From the NCBI GenBank assembly GCA_038227045.1, contig JBBRQD010000077.1:1-28036 (forward strand): DNA of 28,036 bases, in the 5' to 3' direction. A model generated the notes under the pieces. That model worked only from the letters and a program-made list of their open reading frames with translations. It was not told where the DNA came from and did not search any database. The position numbers and the translations under genes were made by a program. The DNA is from JANXLS01 sp038227045 (GTDB taxonomy: Bacteria > Planctomycetota > SZUA-567 > H5-PLA8). Shown one piece after another: positions 15,765-23,942 of this stretch (within the stretch, counting starts at the first letter, position 1; each line of letters starts with the position of its first letter).

Positions 15765-16069
15765 TCTCTTTTCCCCAACGAATAAATCATTTCACGGCAG
15801 ATAGTTTTTCACGCTTTCGACATTGCTCATTATGGATTATATCGAGCACTTTCCGTTGTGAACATATTTCACTAGCTTAATCTTTATGTTATTCGATTAA
15901 AAATACTAACAGGTTTATGATGAAGTCAAGAGTCTTACCCTGATTGACAACTATGTAAACAAATGTAACTATATAACCGAGTATAGTCGCAAATCGTCAC
16001 ACTTTTACTGCCTAGGAGCGGGCCGAAAGTGCATCGTTTGCAGCACATTTCCGACGAAAGACGCACTTC
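15765..16069. other. 305-base AT-rich divergent intergenic region
   Basis: No gene is seen. The DNA is clearly more AT-rich than its surroundings. TTGACA at 15944-15949 is a perfect -35 for the rightward gene, but the nearest -10-like words are imperfectly spaced (AACTAT at 17 bases, TATATA at 20 bases). TATAGT at 15982-15987 is another -10 candidate. The region probably carries promoters for both the DeoR gene and the secreted protein. Confidence 0.4.
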
Positions 16070-16954
16070 ATGAATCGAATCGCGCTCGCACTCTCGATCC
16101 TCTGTTTGTCTATTTGCTCCAGTGTCTCCGGCGAGGAGGCGCCGAAAAAACTGCCTGCGCCCGTAATATGCGGCAAACTGCCGAAGGTCGTCGACGAATC
16201 GTCCGGCTTGATAAAAAGCAAGCGCTACCCTGACAAGGACGTGTTTTGGACGCACAACGATTCTGGCGACACCGCGCGCGTTTTTGCCGTCGATTCCACC
16301 GGCAAACTGCTGCGCATCGTCGATGTTCCTCACGCTGAAAATGTAGATTGGGAAGAGCTCACGATGGATGAAAAAGGCCGACTGATTGCGTGCGACATTG
16401 GCGACAACAACCGCGACGACAACGCGGGCAAACGAAAGGGCGTCGTGTTGTATCGCTTCCGCGAACCGGACGCATTCGATAAAAACGAGCCGCCGCCCGA
16501 GCCTGAAATCTTCCGCTTCCGCTACCCGCACGGAGAAGGGCCATTCGACGCGGAGGGCGTTTTCGCGCGCGCGGGCAACGCGTATTTGTTCTCAAAGCAA
16601 ATTGAAGGAACGTCGTGTTTCAAATTGCCGATGCCCGAAATAGCGCCGGCTGAAACAGTGGCGATGACCGTGGCTGCGCGCACCAAAGCATTCAACGTCG
16701 TGACCGGCGCGGCGCTCTCCGACGACGGCCGGCATCTTGCGCTGATCAACTATCTATCGGTGTCGGTCCTCGATCTGCCCGAACCATTCCAAGCCCTGAA
16801 GCCCAATGCCGCAGGGGAATTGCCGTTTTTCGAATTTCCACGCCGCACCGTCAATGCGTTCCTGGGGCAGACCGAAGCCGTCGCCTGGGACGGCGACGAC
16901 CTCGTGCTAACGACGGAAGGCGGCGATATTTTTCGCTGCACGAAATGCAAGTAG
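16070..16954 (+). CDS. Secreted propeller-like protein, function unknown
   Basis: Residues 1-22 form a signal peptide (MNRIALALSILCLSICSSVSG). The mature part has ESSGLIKSKRYPDKDVFWTHNDSGDTARVFAVDSTGK as three strand-turn units, then DWEELTMDEKGRLIACDIGDN, and later EAVAWDGDDLVLTTEGG. These are blade-like repeats as in SdiA-regulated-like or esterase-like phytase-type beta-propellers. No catalytic residues could be assigned. Two late Cys (CTKC) end the protein. No obvious Shine-Dalgarno precedes ATG, but the signal peptide starts there. A role in envelope or extracellular substrate binding is inferred. Confidence 0.6.
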   Translation: MNRIALALSILCLSICSSVSGEEAPKKLPAPVICGKLPKVVDESSGLIKSKRYPDKDVFWTHNDSGDTARVFAVDSTGKLLRIVDVPHAENVDWEELTMDEKGRLIACDIGDNNRDDNAGKRKGVVLYRFREPDAFDKNEPPPEPEIFRFRYPHGEGPFDAEGVFARAGNAYLFSKQIEGTSCFKLPMPEIAPAETVAMTVAARTKAFNVVTGAALSDDGRHLALINYLSVSVLDLPEPFQALKPNAAGELPFFEFPRRTVNAFLGQTEAVAWDGDDLVLTTEGGDIFRCTKCK

Positions 16955-17147
16955 CATCCTTTCCTCTGTGAGCATGCACGGTGGCTCAGCCCACGAATCT
17001 CTGTGTACTCGGCGCTGGAAATACCCTTCGACTTTTTCTGAAAGAATGCTGGCATCGCAGGACGAGCGATTTATTGTATGTATCGGGCTTGCGAGACGAT
17101 GTGTTTCGTCAGGTTCGCAGGAATGGCGGAGGTCGCGCAGGCAATCG

Positions 17148-17867
17148 ATGGGAACTGAAAAAAACTCAGTAGCGGCGCAGAACAAATCCAAAGAGAAGTC
17201 CACGGGAACTCTCGCGCGGAATTATGTGTCGGTCGCACGCGGCCGCGACCTGGTGGTGATTCGCCTCATTGGCCGCGGGACCATGTTGAACGCGCCGGCG
17301 TTGCAGGATTTCGCCGACGAACAGCGCAAAGCCGGCTTCATCCATTTCCTCTTCGACTTCGAACGCTGCACCGGCCTGGACAGCACGTTTATGGGCGTCA
17401 TGGTGGGCATGTACTCGGCCACCGAATCGAATTCGTCCCTTCCGTCCGCCGTTCCCGCGCTGGTCGACGCAGACCAGCCCAAGACGCCCGCATCCGTGTC
17501 CGGACATGACACAGACGAATTGGAGCCAATGTCTCCCGAAGAAGCGCTGGCGACGCTTGCGCGAGCAGGCTTCAGCGAGAAGAAAAAACTGGACGCACGT
17601 GCCAGCACCGTGAGCGCGGTGAACACGTCCGCGGAAGTTCGATCGCTGCTGAGTATGCTGGGCGTCGACAAGTTCGTGAAGTTGCGCGGAAGCTGCGACC
17701 TGAGCAAGCTCGAAACGACCATTCTGCCCGAAAAAGCCATCTCACCGCTTGAGCGCCAGCAATTAATTTTAAAAGCGCACGAGCAACTCGTCGAAATCGA
17801 CAAACGCAACGAAGCCCAATTCGGGGATCTGCTCAAAACGCTTTCCGAGGAACTTGCGCTGAAGTAA
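17148..17867 (+). CDS. STAS-domain protein with an internal insertion
   Basis: The protein looks like an anti-sigma-factor-antagonist (STAS) fold split in two. Residues 25-88 give the first strands and helix (VVIRLIGRGTMLNAPALQDF, then HFLFDFERCTGLDSTFMGVM), with Ser79 in LDSTF at the position phosphorylated in SpoIIAA-like proteins. Residues 90-153 are a low-complexity/helical insertion (PEEALATLARAGF). Residues 155-182 resume with VSAVNTSAEVRSLLSMLGVDKF, the last strand and helix. Residues 200-239 form a charged helical tail. ATG at 17148 is preferred: the frame reads further upstream from GTG at 16968, but that part has no STAS character. AGG lies seven bases before ATG. It probably takes part in partner-switching; no kinase is near. 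Confidence 0.65.
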   Translation: MGTEKNSVAAQNKSKEKSTGTLARNYVSVARGRDLVVIRLIGRGTMLNAPALQDFADEQRKAGFIHFLFDFERCTGLDSTFMGVMVGMYSATESNSSLPSAVPALVDADQPKTPASVSGHDTDELEPMSPEEALATLARAGFSEKKKLDARASTVSAVNTSAEVRSLLSMLGVDKFVKLRGSCDLSKLETTILPEKAISPLERQQLILKAHEQLVEIDKRNEAQFGDLLKTLSEELALK

Positions 17868-17893
17868 CCGCGAACGGCAACGGCTTTAAACAT

Positions 17894-18094
17894 CGAATCT
17901 CGCGAATCATCGCGGATAGACGCGGATAATTTTTAAGTGGGCAAGCCCCGAAACAACGGATTAATTCGCAGGCGACATTAAGCGATTTAAAAATTCAATA
18001 ATTGTGAGCACAACTGGCTCGGTTGGCGTTTCAAAGAGCAACTTTGACAACCCCAAAAACATTCGCGTCAATTCGCGAAGATTCGCGAGATTCG
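17894..18094. repeat. 34-base inverted repeats bounding a 133-base segment
   Basis: Arms 17894-17927 and 18061-18094 are inverted copies with about four mismatches (CGAATCTCGCGAATC at the outer end of the left arm). The right arm ends at the base before the ATG at 18095. The inner segment encodes nothing convincing, although the minus strand gives a protein-like ending (ETPTEPVVLTIIEFLNRL). Either a small MITE-like element or a large hairpin spacer. Confidence 0.7.
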
Positions 18095-19006
18095 ATGTTA
18101 AAAAATTCTTCATCCGATTCGATGTTGGAAAAGCGATTTCCGGGGTCGTGGTCCGCACTCTTTCGGTTTGAGCTCGTGAAGATGGCCGGCCGGCGCATCA
18201 CCTGGGTTCCGTTTTTTGCTATCGGCATCATCGCCGCGCTGATCGTCACCGTTTTCTATCACGCCGAATTCAAATTCCATCGCGAAATGTTCAAGTCGTT
18301 CAAGCTGGATTTCAAGAGCAAGGACGAGTTCGCCAACGGCTACTACATGGCCGTTCTTTCATTCAATCCGCTCTTTCAACTGCTGATCCCAATCTTCATT
18401 TCGGTCGCATCGGGCTTAATGATTGCGGGCGAAGCCGAGCAAGGGACGCTGCGCGCCTGCCTGATTCGACCGATCTCGCGCCAGCGGTTGATCCTTTCGA
18501 AATTCGTCGTGCTCTGGTCGTACGCAATGTTTATTTCCAATTTCACCATGGTTTTGATCACACTGCTCGGCATCCTGAATTTTGGCACTGGCACACTGTA
18601 CACGATGAACGTTTTTTTTAACAACGGTCTGCAAGGTATCAGTGCGATCCCGCCGTCCGAATTGCCCGGGCGTCTCGTTCTGGCATGGCTGCTGGCCTCG
18701 GTCGGTATGACGGTGTTGGCCGCGCTCGCGCTGCTAGTCTCTTCGCTGGTTGAGAGCGCGGCAATGGCGTATGTCATCACGCTCGCCATTTATTTCTCCG
18801 TTTACACATTGCGAGTGCTTCCATTAAATCTCGAATGGCTGCATCCCTATCTTTTCGTCACCCACATGCTGCGCTGGCAACAGTGCTTTTACTCGGAAGT
18901 CAAAATGGGCGAGATTTTCGTCTCATTGATCCATCAAGCCGGATACATCGTCGCCTTCTTAAGCGCGGCGGTGCTGCTCTTCAAAGAACGCGATATCAAA
19001 AGCTGA
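18095..19006 (+). CDS. ABC-2 type transporter permease
   Basis: This is an integral membrane protein of about 303 aa with six likely helices: residues 37-54, 85-112, and four more towards the C-terminus, including AMAYVITLAIYFSVYTLRVL. The ISVASGLMIAGEAEQGTLRACLIRPISRQRL segment is the hallmark of ABC-2 permeases of the NatB/YhaP-like type (cytoplasmic loop that couples to the ATPase). ATG at 18095 is chosen because upstream codons lie inside the inverted repeat; a second ATG at 18122 is also possible. No strong Shine-Dalgarno is seen. Unusually, no ATP-binding subunit lies within several kilobases, so the partner must be elsewhere. Confidence 0.85.
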   Translation: MLKNSSSDSMLEKRFPGSWSALFRFELVKMAGRRITWVPFFAIGIIAALIVTVFYHAEFKFHREMFKSFKLDFKSKDEFANGYYMAVLSFNPLFQLLIPIFISVASGLMIAGEAEQGTLRACLIRPISRQRLILSKFVVLWSYAMFISNFTMVLITLLGILNFGTGTLYTMNVFFNNGLQGISAIPPSELPGRLVLAWLLASVGMTVLAALALLVSSLVESAAMAYVITLAIYFSVYTLRVLPLNLEWLHPYLFVTHMLRWQQCFYSEVKMGEIFVSLIHQAGYIVAFLSAAVLLFKERDIKS

Positions 19007-19085
19007 AACTGATATTGATCAACACGAAGTGTATGTATGATTGATAAAGCCTGACCGTTTCGCACCCCTTTTTAGGAGAGACGCC

Positions 19086-20135
19086 ATGAATTCGCCGCGG
19101 AAGAATTGTCCGGAATGCGAGAACACCGAGCTGACGCTGGATCGCCGGCGCTTTTTGTTGTCGTCTTTGGGCGCGGGCGTCGCGCTGGCAGCGGGCGCGG
19201 CTCCGCTGGGACAACTGGCGCGCGCGGACGATGCGCCGGTGAAAGTGCCGGAGACCGCCGTCAAAACGCTCTACGACACAATGACCGACGCGCAGCGCAA
19301 AGAACTCTGCTTCGACTGGGATTTCGTCGACAAAGATCGCGGACTGCTGCGCACGCGCGTTTCAAACAACTGGCACATCACCAAGCCAACGATCAACAGC
19401 GTTTTTTTCACCAAAGAACAGCGCCTGCTCGTGCGCGATATTTTCGAAGGCATCGTCCAGAAAGACTGGCAACCGAAGATCGACAAGCAGCTTAAGGATG
19501 ATGCAGGTGGATTCGGCAACCAGCAGAACATTGCCATCTTCGGACAACCCGGCACCGGAAAATTCGAATTCGTGATGACCGGCCGGCACATGACGCTGCG
19601 CTGCGACGGCCACTCAACCGAACACGTCGCGTTCGGCGGCCCGATTTTCTACGGCCATGCGGCCAGCGGATTCAACGAAAAACCCGGCCATCCGGGAAAT
19701 GTGTTTTGGGAACAGGCGCTTCAGGCGAACAAAGTCTACGAAATGCTCGACGGCAAGCAGCGCACCAAAGCCGAAGCGCCCAAGCAGCCCGAAGAAGCCG
19801 CGGTCGGGTTCCGTGAAAGCCCCTACCCGGGCATTCCGATTTCCGAATTGTCCTCGGATCAAAAAGAACTCGTGCAAAAGACGCTGCAAAAGCTGGTGGA
19901 ACCTTACAGCCAGAGAAACCGCGACGACGTCGCTGAGTGTTTGAAAAAGCAAGGCGGCCTGGATAAATGCGCGCTCGCGTTTTACACCGACGACGATCTC
20001 GGCAACGATCGCGTATGGGACACGTGGCGTCTCGAAGGCCCGGCCTTCGTCTGGCATTTCCGCGGCACGCCGCACGTTCACGTCTGGGTTAACATCGCCG
20101 ACGATCCCAGCGTAAAACTCAACGCGCAGGGTTAA
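19086..20135 (+). CDS. Tat-exported DUF3500 family protein
   Basis: The N-terminus has a twin-arginine signal (LDRRRFLLSSLGAGVALAAGAA) preceded by a CPEC motif. The mature protein matches the DUF3500 family as I recall it: GRHMTLRCDGHSTEHVAFGGP, then FYGHA, HPGNVFWEQALQANKVYEMLDGKQR, and PHVHVWVNI near the end. Length 349 aa. Repeated His and Asp residues suggest a metal site, but no enzyme activity is known to me. Tat export implies folding or cofactor loading before secretion. The start is ATG at 19086 with AGGAGA nine bases upstream, not the upstream in-frame codons. It ends against a perfect 35-base inverted repeat and converges on the Gly-rich gene. Confidence 0.85.
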   Translation: MNSPRKNCPECENTELTLDRRRFLLSSLGAGVALAAGAAPLGQLARADDAPVKVPETAVKTLYDTMTDAQRKELCFDWDFVDKDRGLLRTRVSNNWHITKPTINSVFFTKEQRLLVRDIFEGIVQKDWQPKIDKQLKDDAGGFGNQQNIAIFGQPGTGKFEFVMTGRHMTLRCDGHSTEHVAFGGPIFYGHAASGFNEKPGHPGNVFWEQALQANKVYEMLDGKQRTKAEAPKQPEEAAVGFRESPYPGIPISELSSDQKELVQKTLQKLVEPYSQRNRDDVAECLKKQGGLDKCALAFYTDDDLGNDRVWDTWRLEGPAFVWHFRGTPHVHVWVNIADDPSVKLNAQG

Positions 20136-20145
20136 GTTTAAGAGT

Positions 20146-20245
20146 GGTTAGTGAAGCGGCTTCGCCGCTAAGGGGTTAGTGGTTAGGGAAAGAGCAATTT
20201 TCCCCAGATCACTAACCCCTTAGCGGCGAAGCCGCTTCACTAACC
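20146..20245. repeat. Perfect 35-base inverted repeat with inner palindromes
   Basis: Arms 20146-20180 and 20211-20245 are perfect complements. Each arm also contains its own palindrome AGCGGC-TTC-GCCGCT. The loop is 30 bases. It lies between two convergent stops (20135 and 20259), and is a strong bidirectional terminator candidate. Confidence 0.9.
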
Positions 20246-20258
20246 CCTAACCACTAAA

Positions 20259-21251
20259 TTAGAACTTGTCGCCATCGGGCGCCTTGGGCGGTTTCACTGT
20301 GCCGCCGTCACCCTGCTGCCCCCGGTTACGCATGCCGCCGAAATTTTGCATTGCCTGGTTCAGGCGATTGCGCTGTTCCGTTTGCGCCTTGAGAATTTCC
20401 TGGAACTTCGGGCGGTTGTCTTCCGGGATGAGCGTCAGCAATTTGTCTTCGGCATCCTGCGTGACCTTGCCCGTTTTTTCGCGCAGCGCGCGAACCATGG
20501 CGAGACCCTGCTGCCAGTCTTTGGTGTCGTACAGCGGCAGCGTTTCGGTGACCGTGGCGGAGTTTTTCGAATACACTTCGACGGCCAGCGCATCCATCTT
20601 TTCTTTGTTTTCCTTATCGGGGCCGGTCAGCAGTTCGTTGGCTTTCTTTTCGTATTTCTGGCGAAGATCGACTACCTTCGCGGCCAGCGCTTTTTCGGCG
20701 TCGAGAATTTCCTGATTGAGTTTCTTCTGTTCGGCCTGATATTCGTCGCGCAGCGCGTCGGTGGCTTTGGTCTGCTCGGGCGTCATCTTGAAAACGGTTT
20801 CGACCTTCCAGCCCGCGCCGGTGGCGTTGAAGTTGTCGACGCCACCGACGGGAATCTCGGTGACTATTCGTTTGTTTGTGCTCAGCGGAAGTTGATCGAG
20901 CTTGGGCGCGGCCTTCGGGTCGTCGATGTCGATGCCCAGCATGCGGCTGACCATCCCCATCACTCCATTCGCACCGCCAGCGCCGCCCGCTCCACCGAGG
21001 GCATTGCCGAGCATGCCGCCAATTCCGCCCATTCCGCCAGCACCGCCTTGCCAATTGCCTCTGCCGGTTCCTCTATTATTAGCGCCATTGCCTCCAGGCG
21101 TTCTTTCGCCGGGCTTGGGCTGATCGGGCGTTTTGGGCTGGTCGGGAGTTTTAGGTTTATCGACCGGCGCATCTTCGGCGCGAAGCGCGGCGCACGACAA
21201 CGTTAGCGCGGCGCAAATAGCGAGCAGTTTGACATGGGGAAATCGGATCAT
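20259..21251 (-). CDS. Secreted Gly-rich protein with long coiled-coil segment
   Basis: Residues 1-25 are a signal peptide. Residues 30-50 repeat the word KTPDQPK twice. Residues 55-105 are Gly/Asn-rich (GGMGGIGGMLG and so on). Residues about 155-220 are a charged helix with heptad-like spacing (TPEQTKATDALRDEYQAEQK and AEKALAAKVVDLRQKYEKKA), followed by another helical block up to 310. The helical part resembles loosely the LTxxQ/Spy-like periplasmic proteins, but I would not assign it. GGAGT lies eight bases before ATG. No partner is obvious. Such proteins are common and unnamed in Planctomycetota and Verrucomicrobiota. Confidence 0.7.
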   Translation of the reverse strand: MIRFPHVKLLAICAALTLSCAALRAEDAPVDKPKTPDQPKTPDQPKPGERTPGGNGANNRGTGRGNWQGGAGGMGGIGGMLGNALGGAGGAGGANGVMGMVSRMLGIDIDDPKAAPKLDQLPLSTNKRIVTEIPVGGVDNFNATGAGWKVETVFKMTPEQTKATDALRDEYQAEQKKLNQEILDAEKALAAKVVDLRQKYEKKANELLTGPDKENKEKMDALAVEVYSKNSATVTETLPLYDTKDWQQGLAMVRALREKTGKVTQDAEDKLLTLIPEDNRPKFQEILKAQTEQRNRLNQAMQNFGGMRNRGQQGDGGTVKPPKAPDGDKF

Positions 21252-21504
21252 CTGAAATACTCCGTAAAAAAGGTTGAGCCATGCGCATTGAATGCATTCG
21301 GGAGAATAGTCGCGCGGGTGAGCTGTTTTCTTCCAGCGATTGTGAAAATTTTATCATTTTCAAAGTGAAACGTCCGGTATTTCCCTTGGCTTTTTGTGGC
21401 ATTTGACCGAATATGGATAGGGCGAATTATTTCATTTTCGCGCGCGCCAAAACACGCATTTGCAGAGTGCGGCTTTCCGATCCACTGTGACGAGTCTCGA
21501 TTTA

Positions 21505-23103
21505 ATGAGCGAATTGCGGCATCCAATCTGGGCATCCCTATTCTGCGCGGCTCTGACATTGCTGCTTACAGGCTGCAACGATTCGGAACTACGCGAGCGC
21601 GTGGCGACCGTGGAATCGCGCCTGGTCGTGCCGGCCGAGAAGCCGAAAGACTCCGTACGATTGCCGGCTAACGCCGCGCCGATTCGTTACAACACTCACT
21701 CCGAAACGGCTCTCGACAAATGGACCCTCGGAATGAAGGTTCTGGAAGCCAATGTGACGGCACCCTCCGCTTTTTTAGCGCAAATGCAGGAGAATGGAGA
21801 CCTACTATTGCAAGGACATGGCGACTTTATTGGGAGTGCTTCAGGCTGGCTCACGGAGCAGGGATTCAAAAGAATCGCCGGGAGCAATACTTGGGAAAAA
21901 ATAATAGCATCAAAAGATGTGCCGAAACTGGAGAAGGCAATATTTGAAAAGCTAAATCAGAGCGGTGATTCGATCCTGAGTGACTTTATGACATTGGCGA
22001 TCGCCGGTCCCGGCGAAATCATATTCAGACAGACGATTCCTGTTCGGGGAAGCAGCGTAACGACCGGCAACATGCTGGATTTTGCGTTGAACGAGTCGGA
22101 ACCCGTGCCGGCGTTATTTGTCGAAGCTGGAGGAATTCCTGTCCAGGGAACTGCCGAATTGGGTTTGAAGGAACCTCTTTCTTATTTACGCGGTGGACGC
22201 ATAAACGTGGATTCCGATGGAAGAGTGAAAATAAACGGTCGTATCCTACGCGGCGTCGAAAAAAAAGTTCCCAGCGGTTCGACACATTTATCTATCAGCC
22301 CCGAAGGCGTCGTCTCTGCATACGATGTTTCAGGCAACCCCGCTGAACTGGGGCAGATCGTCATCAAGCAAATCAAGAAATTCAAAAACGATCCGAAAAT
22401 TACGTGGGTACCACAACCCGATGATGGCTCGATTGAGACCTATAAATCAGACGGAAGAATGCCCATTAAAATCGGTGTTCTTGAATACCCCGGCGACGAA
22501 GAGGATAGCCTTTCACTCTATAAAAATCTGCGGATTCGCAGCGCGCTTCAGGCACTTCAAGCCGGATTGAATTCGGCGTCCAAGAAGAGCGAAGCCCCCG
22601 CCGAAAGCGATGCGCTGCCGCTGATCGTCCACAGTCCTCTGCCTAAAACCACCGAGCATCTCAACGCTCTGAAAATTTCCGCGGAGAAGACCAACGAACG
22701 CACGACCATCGGCACGGGCGCGGACGAAACGGATGTGGCCAACGCGCTCGTCACCGTGTTGCAGGGCCTGCGCAGACGCATGACGGTGCACGAGGAAAAT
22801 CTGCGCAACGCTGGCAAGACGCGCGATTCGGAAGGGCGCTTGAACGCGTACCGCCGCAAGACGGTGTCAATCGGCCCGCAAGGCAACATTATCGAAGGCG
22901 TCGATAAATCGGATCTGCCCAAGAATTATAAACCCGGCGATCCCGACGCCGGGCCGGATGGTTTCGTCATGCTGTCCAACGTGAACAAGGCCGTCGAAAG
23001 CGCGGAGTTCAAAGCCACGATCGAAGAATACAAACTGCTCCGCACGGCGTTGGAGCGGCTGGCGCCGAAACACATCTTTCCCGATCCGCCATCCGTACCG
23101 TAG
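21505..23103 (+). CDS. Lipoprotein with FlgG-like and FlgC-like segments
   Basis: The signal ends in lipobox LTGC (Cys24), followed by a helix LRERVATVESRL. Residues 223-292 match the core of flagellar rod/hook proteins: (Y)LRGGRINVDSDGRVKINGR, IPxG-like VPSGSTHLSISPEGVVSAYD, and GNPAELGQIVIKQI, parallel to YTRxGxF..DxxGxLV..xG, ...IxxDGxV and ..GQIxL. Residues 413-520 resemble FlgC: LQGLRRRMTVHEENLRNAGKT parallels GLxAQRxRMDVIxNNIANxNT; NAYRRKTV parallels YRRxxV; and KPGDPDAGPDGFVMLSNVNKAVESAEF parallels the FlgC C-terminus with its PNV-x-x-VEE-like block. Fusion on a lipoprotein is unusual: rod proteins carry no signal. No other flagellar genes are near. ATG at 21505 is chosen because it starts the signal peptide. 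hisB follows after 29 bases. Family match is by memory and by eye. Confidence 0.75.
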   Translation: MSELRHPIWASLFCAALTLLLTGCNDSELRERVATVESRLVVPAEKPKDSVRLPANAAPIRYNTHSETALDKWTLGMKVLEANVTAPSAFLAQMQENGDLLLQGHGDFIGSASGWLTEQGFKRIAGSNTWEKIIASKDVPKLEKAIFEKLNQSGDSILSDFMTLAIAGPGEIIFRQTIPVRGSSVTTGNMLDFALNESEPVPALFVEAGGIPVQGTAELGLKEPLSYLRGGRINVDSDGRVKINGRILRGVEKKVPSGSTHLSISPEGVVSAYDVSGNPAELGQIVIKQIKKFKNDPKITWVPQPDDGSIETYKSDGRMPIKIGVLEYPGDEEDSLSLYKNLRIRSALQALQAGLNSASKKSEAPAESDALPLIVHSPLPKTTEHLNALKISAEKTNERTTIGTGADETDVANALVTVLQGLRRRMTVHEENLRNAGKTRDSEGRLNAYRRKTVSIGPQGNIIEGVDKSDLPKNYKPGDPDAGPDGFVMLSNVNKAVESAEFKATIEEYKLLRTALERLAPKHIFPDPPSVP

Positions 23104-23132
23104 ACATCGCTGTGCACTTCCAGGAAAATACG

Positions 23133-23759
23133 ATGAAGGACGAAACGAAAAAAATAGCTCCGAACACTCCACGCAACGCCACGCTCAGTCGCAAGACGAA
23201 AGAGACCGAGATATCGGTGGTCCTGAATCTCGACGGCAGGGGCGAATCGACGATCGCGTCGGGCGTGGGATTCTTCGACCACATGCTCACGGCGCTGTCC
23301 AAGCACTCGTCGATCGACATTGCGCTGACGTGCAAGGGCGACACGCACATCGACGACCATCACACGGTAGAGGACGCCGGGATTGCGCTGGGCGAAGCGG
23401 TGAAGAAGGCGCTGGGTGACAAATCGGGCATCCGGCGCTTCGGTTTCGCCAGCGTGCCGTTGGACGAGGCGTTGTCTCAGGCCACCGTCGATTTGTCCGG
23501 ACGCGCGTGCTTCTGCGCCTCGGGGACGGAGCGGCTCGGCAAGGGAAAGGTTGGCACGTTCGACGTCGAACTGCTGGAAGATTTTCTGGGCGCATTCACC
23601 GCCGCCAGCGGCACGACGCTGCACATCGAAATCCGTTCCGGACGCAACGGCCACCACATGATCGAAGCGACGTTCAAAGCCTTCGCGCGGGCCTTGCGCG
23701 AAGCCTGCGAACGCGATCCGCGCGCGGTAGGTGTGCCGTCGACAAAAGGTGTGCTTTAA
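23133..23759 (+). CDS. hisB: Imidazoleglycerol-phosphate dehydratase
   Basis: The enzyme removes water from imidazole-glycerol phosphate in histidine synthesis. The repeated metal-binding blocks FFDHML (residues 47-52), DDHHTVEDAG (74-83) and RNGHHMIEATFKAFARAL near the end are unmistakable, and the length of 208 aa fits a monofunctional HisB without the phosphatase domain. The first 20 residues are a short extension. ATG at 23133 has AGGA seven bases upstream and is preferred to the in-frame GTG at 23112. No other his gene is nearby, so the pathway is dispersed in this genome. It may share a transcript with the upstream lipoprotein, 29 bases apart. Confidence 0.95.
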   Translation: MKDETKKIAPNTPRNATLSRKTKETEISVVLNLDGRGESTIASGVGFFDHMLTALSKHSSIDIALTCKGDTHIDDHHTVEDAGIALGEAVKKALGDKSGIRRFGFASVPLDEALSQATVDLSGRACFCASGTERLGKGKVGTFDVELLEDFLGAFTAASGTTLHIEIRSGRNGHHMIEATFKAFARALREACERDPRAVGVPSTKGVL

Positions 23760-23942
23760 TTATACGGAAAGATGAAATTCCAGCAGGGTACGAACCCCGT
23801 GCTTTCGCTCTGAATTGATCCCATATAGTTCCTGATTTCTTTGTAGGCTCATTGCATTGCAATGTGTCTACTGGTAGAGGGATTTAAATACACATTTTAT
23901 CTTTGCGAAGTGCGCCCGTACAGAGTGTCGTGAATGTAACCG

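Noticed and set aside
16968..17147. N-terminal extension of the STAS protein from GTG at 16968
   Set aside because: The first 60 residues are Arg/Ser-rich and unlike a STAS N-terminus; ATG at 17148 gives the expected domain start.
23760..23942. Possible tRNA or small RNA between hisB and the 219-aa gene
   Set aside because: No cloverleaf, no conserved TTCNA arm, only a 10-base CATTGCAATG palindrome.
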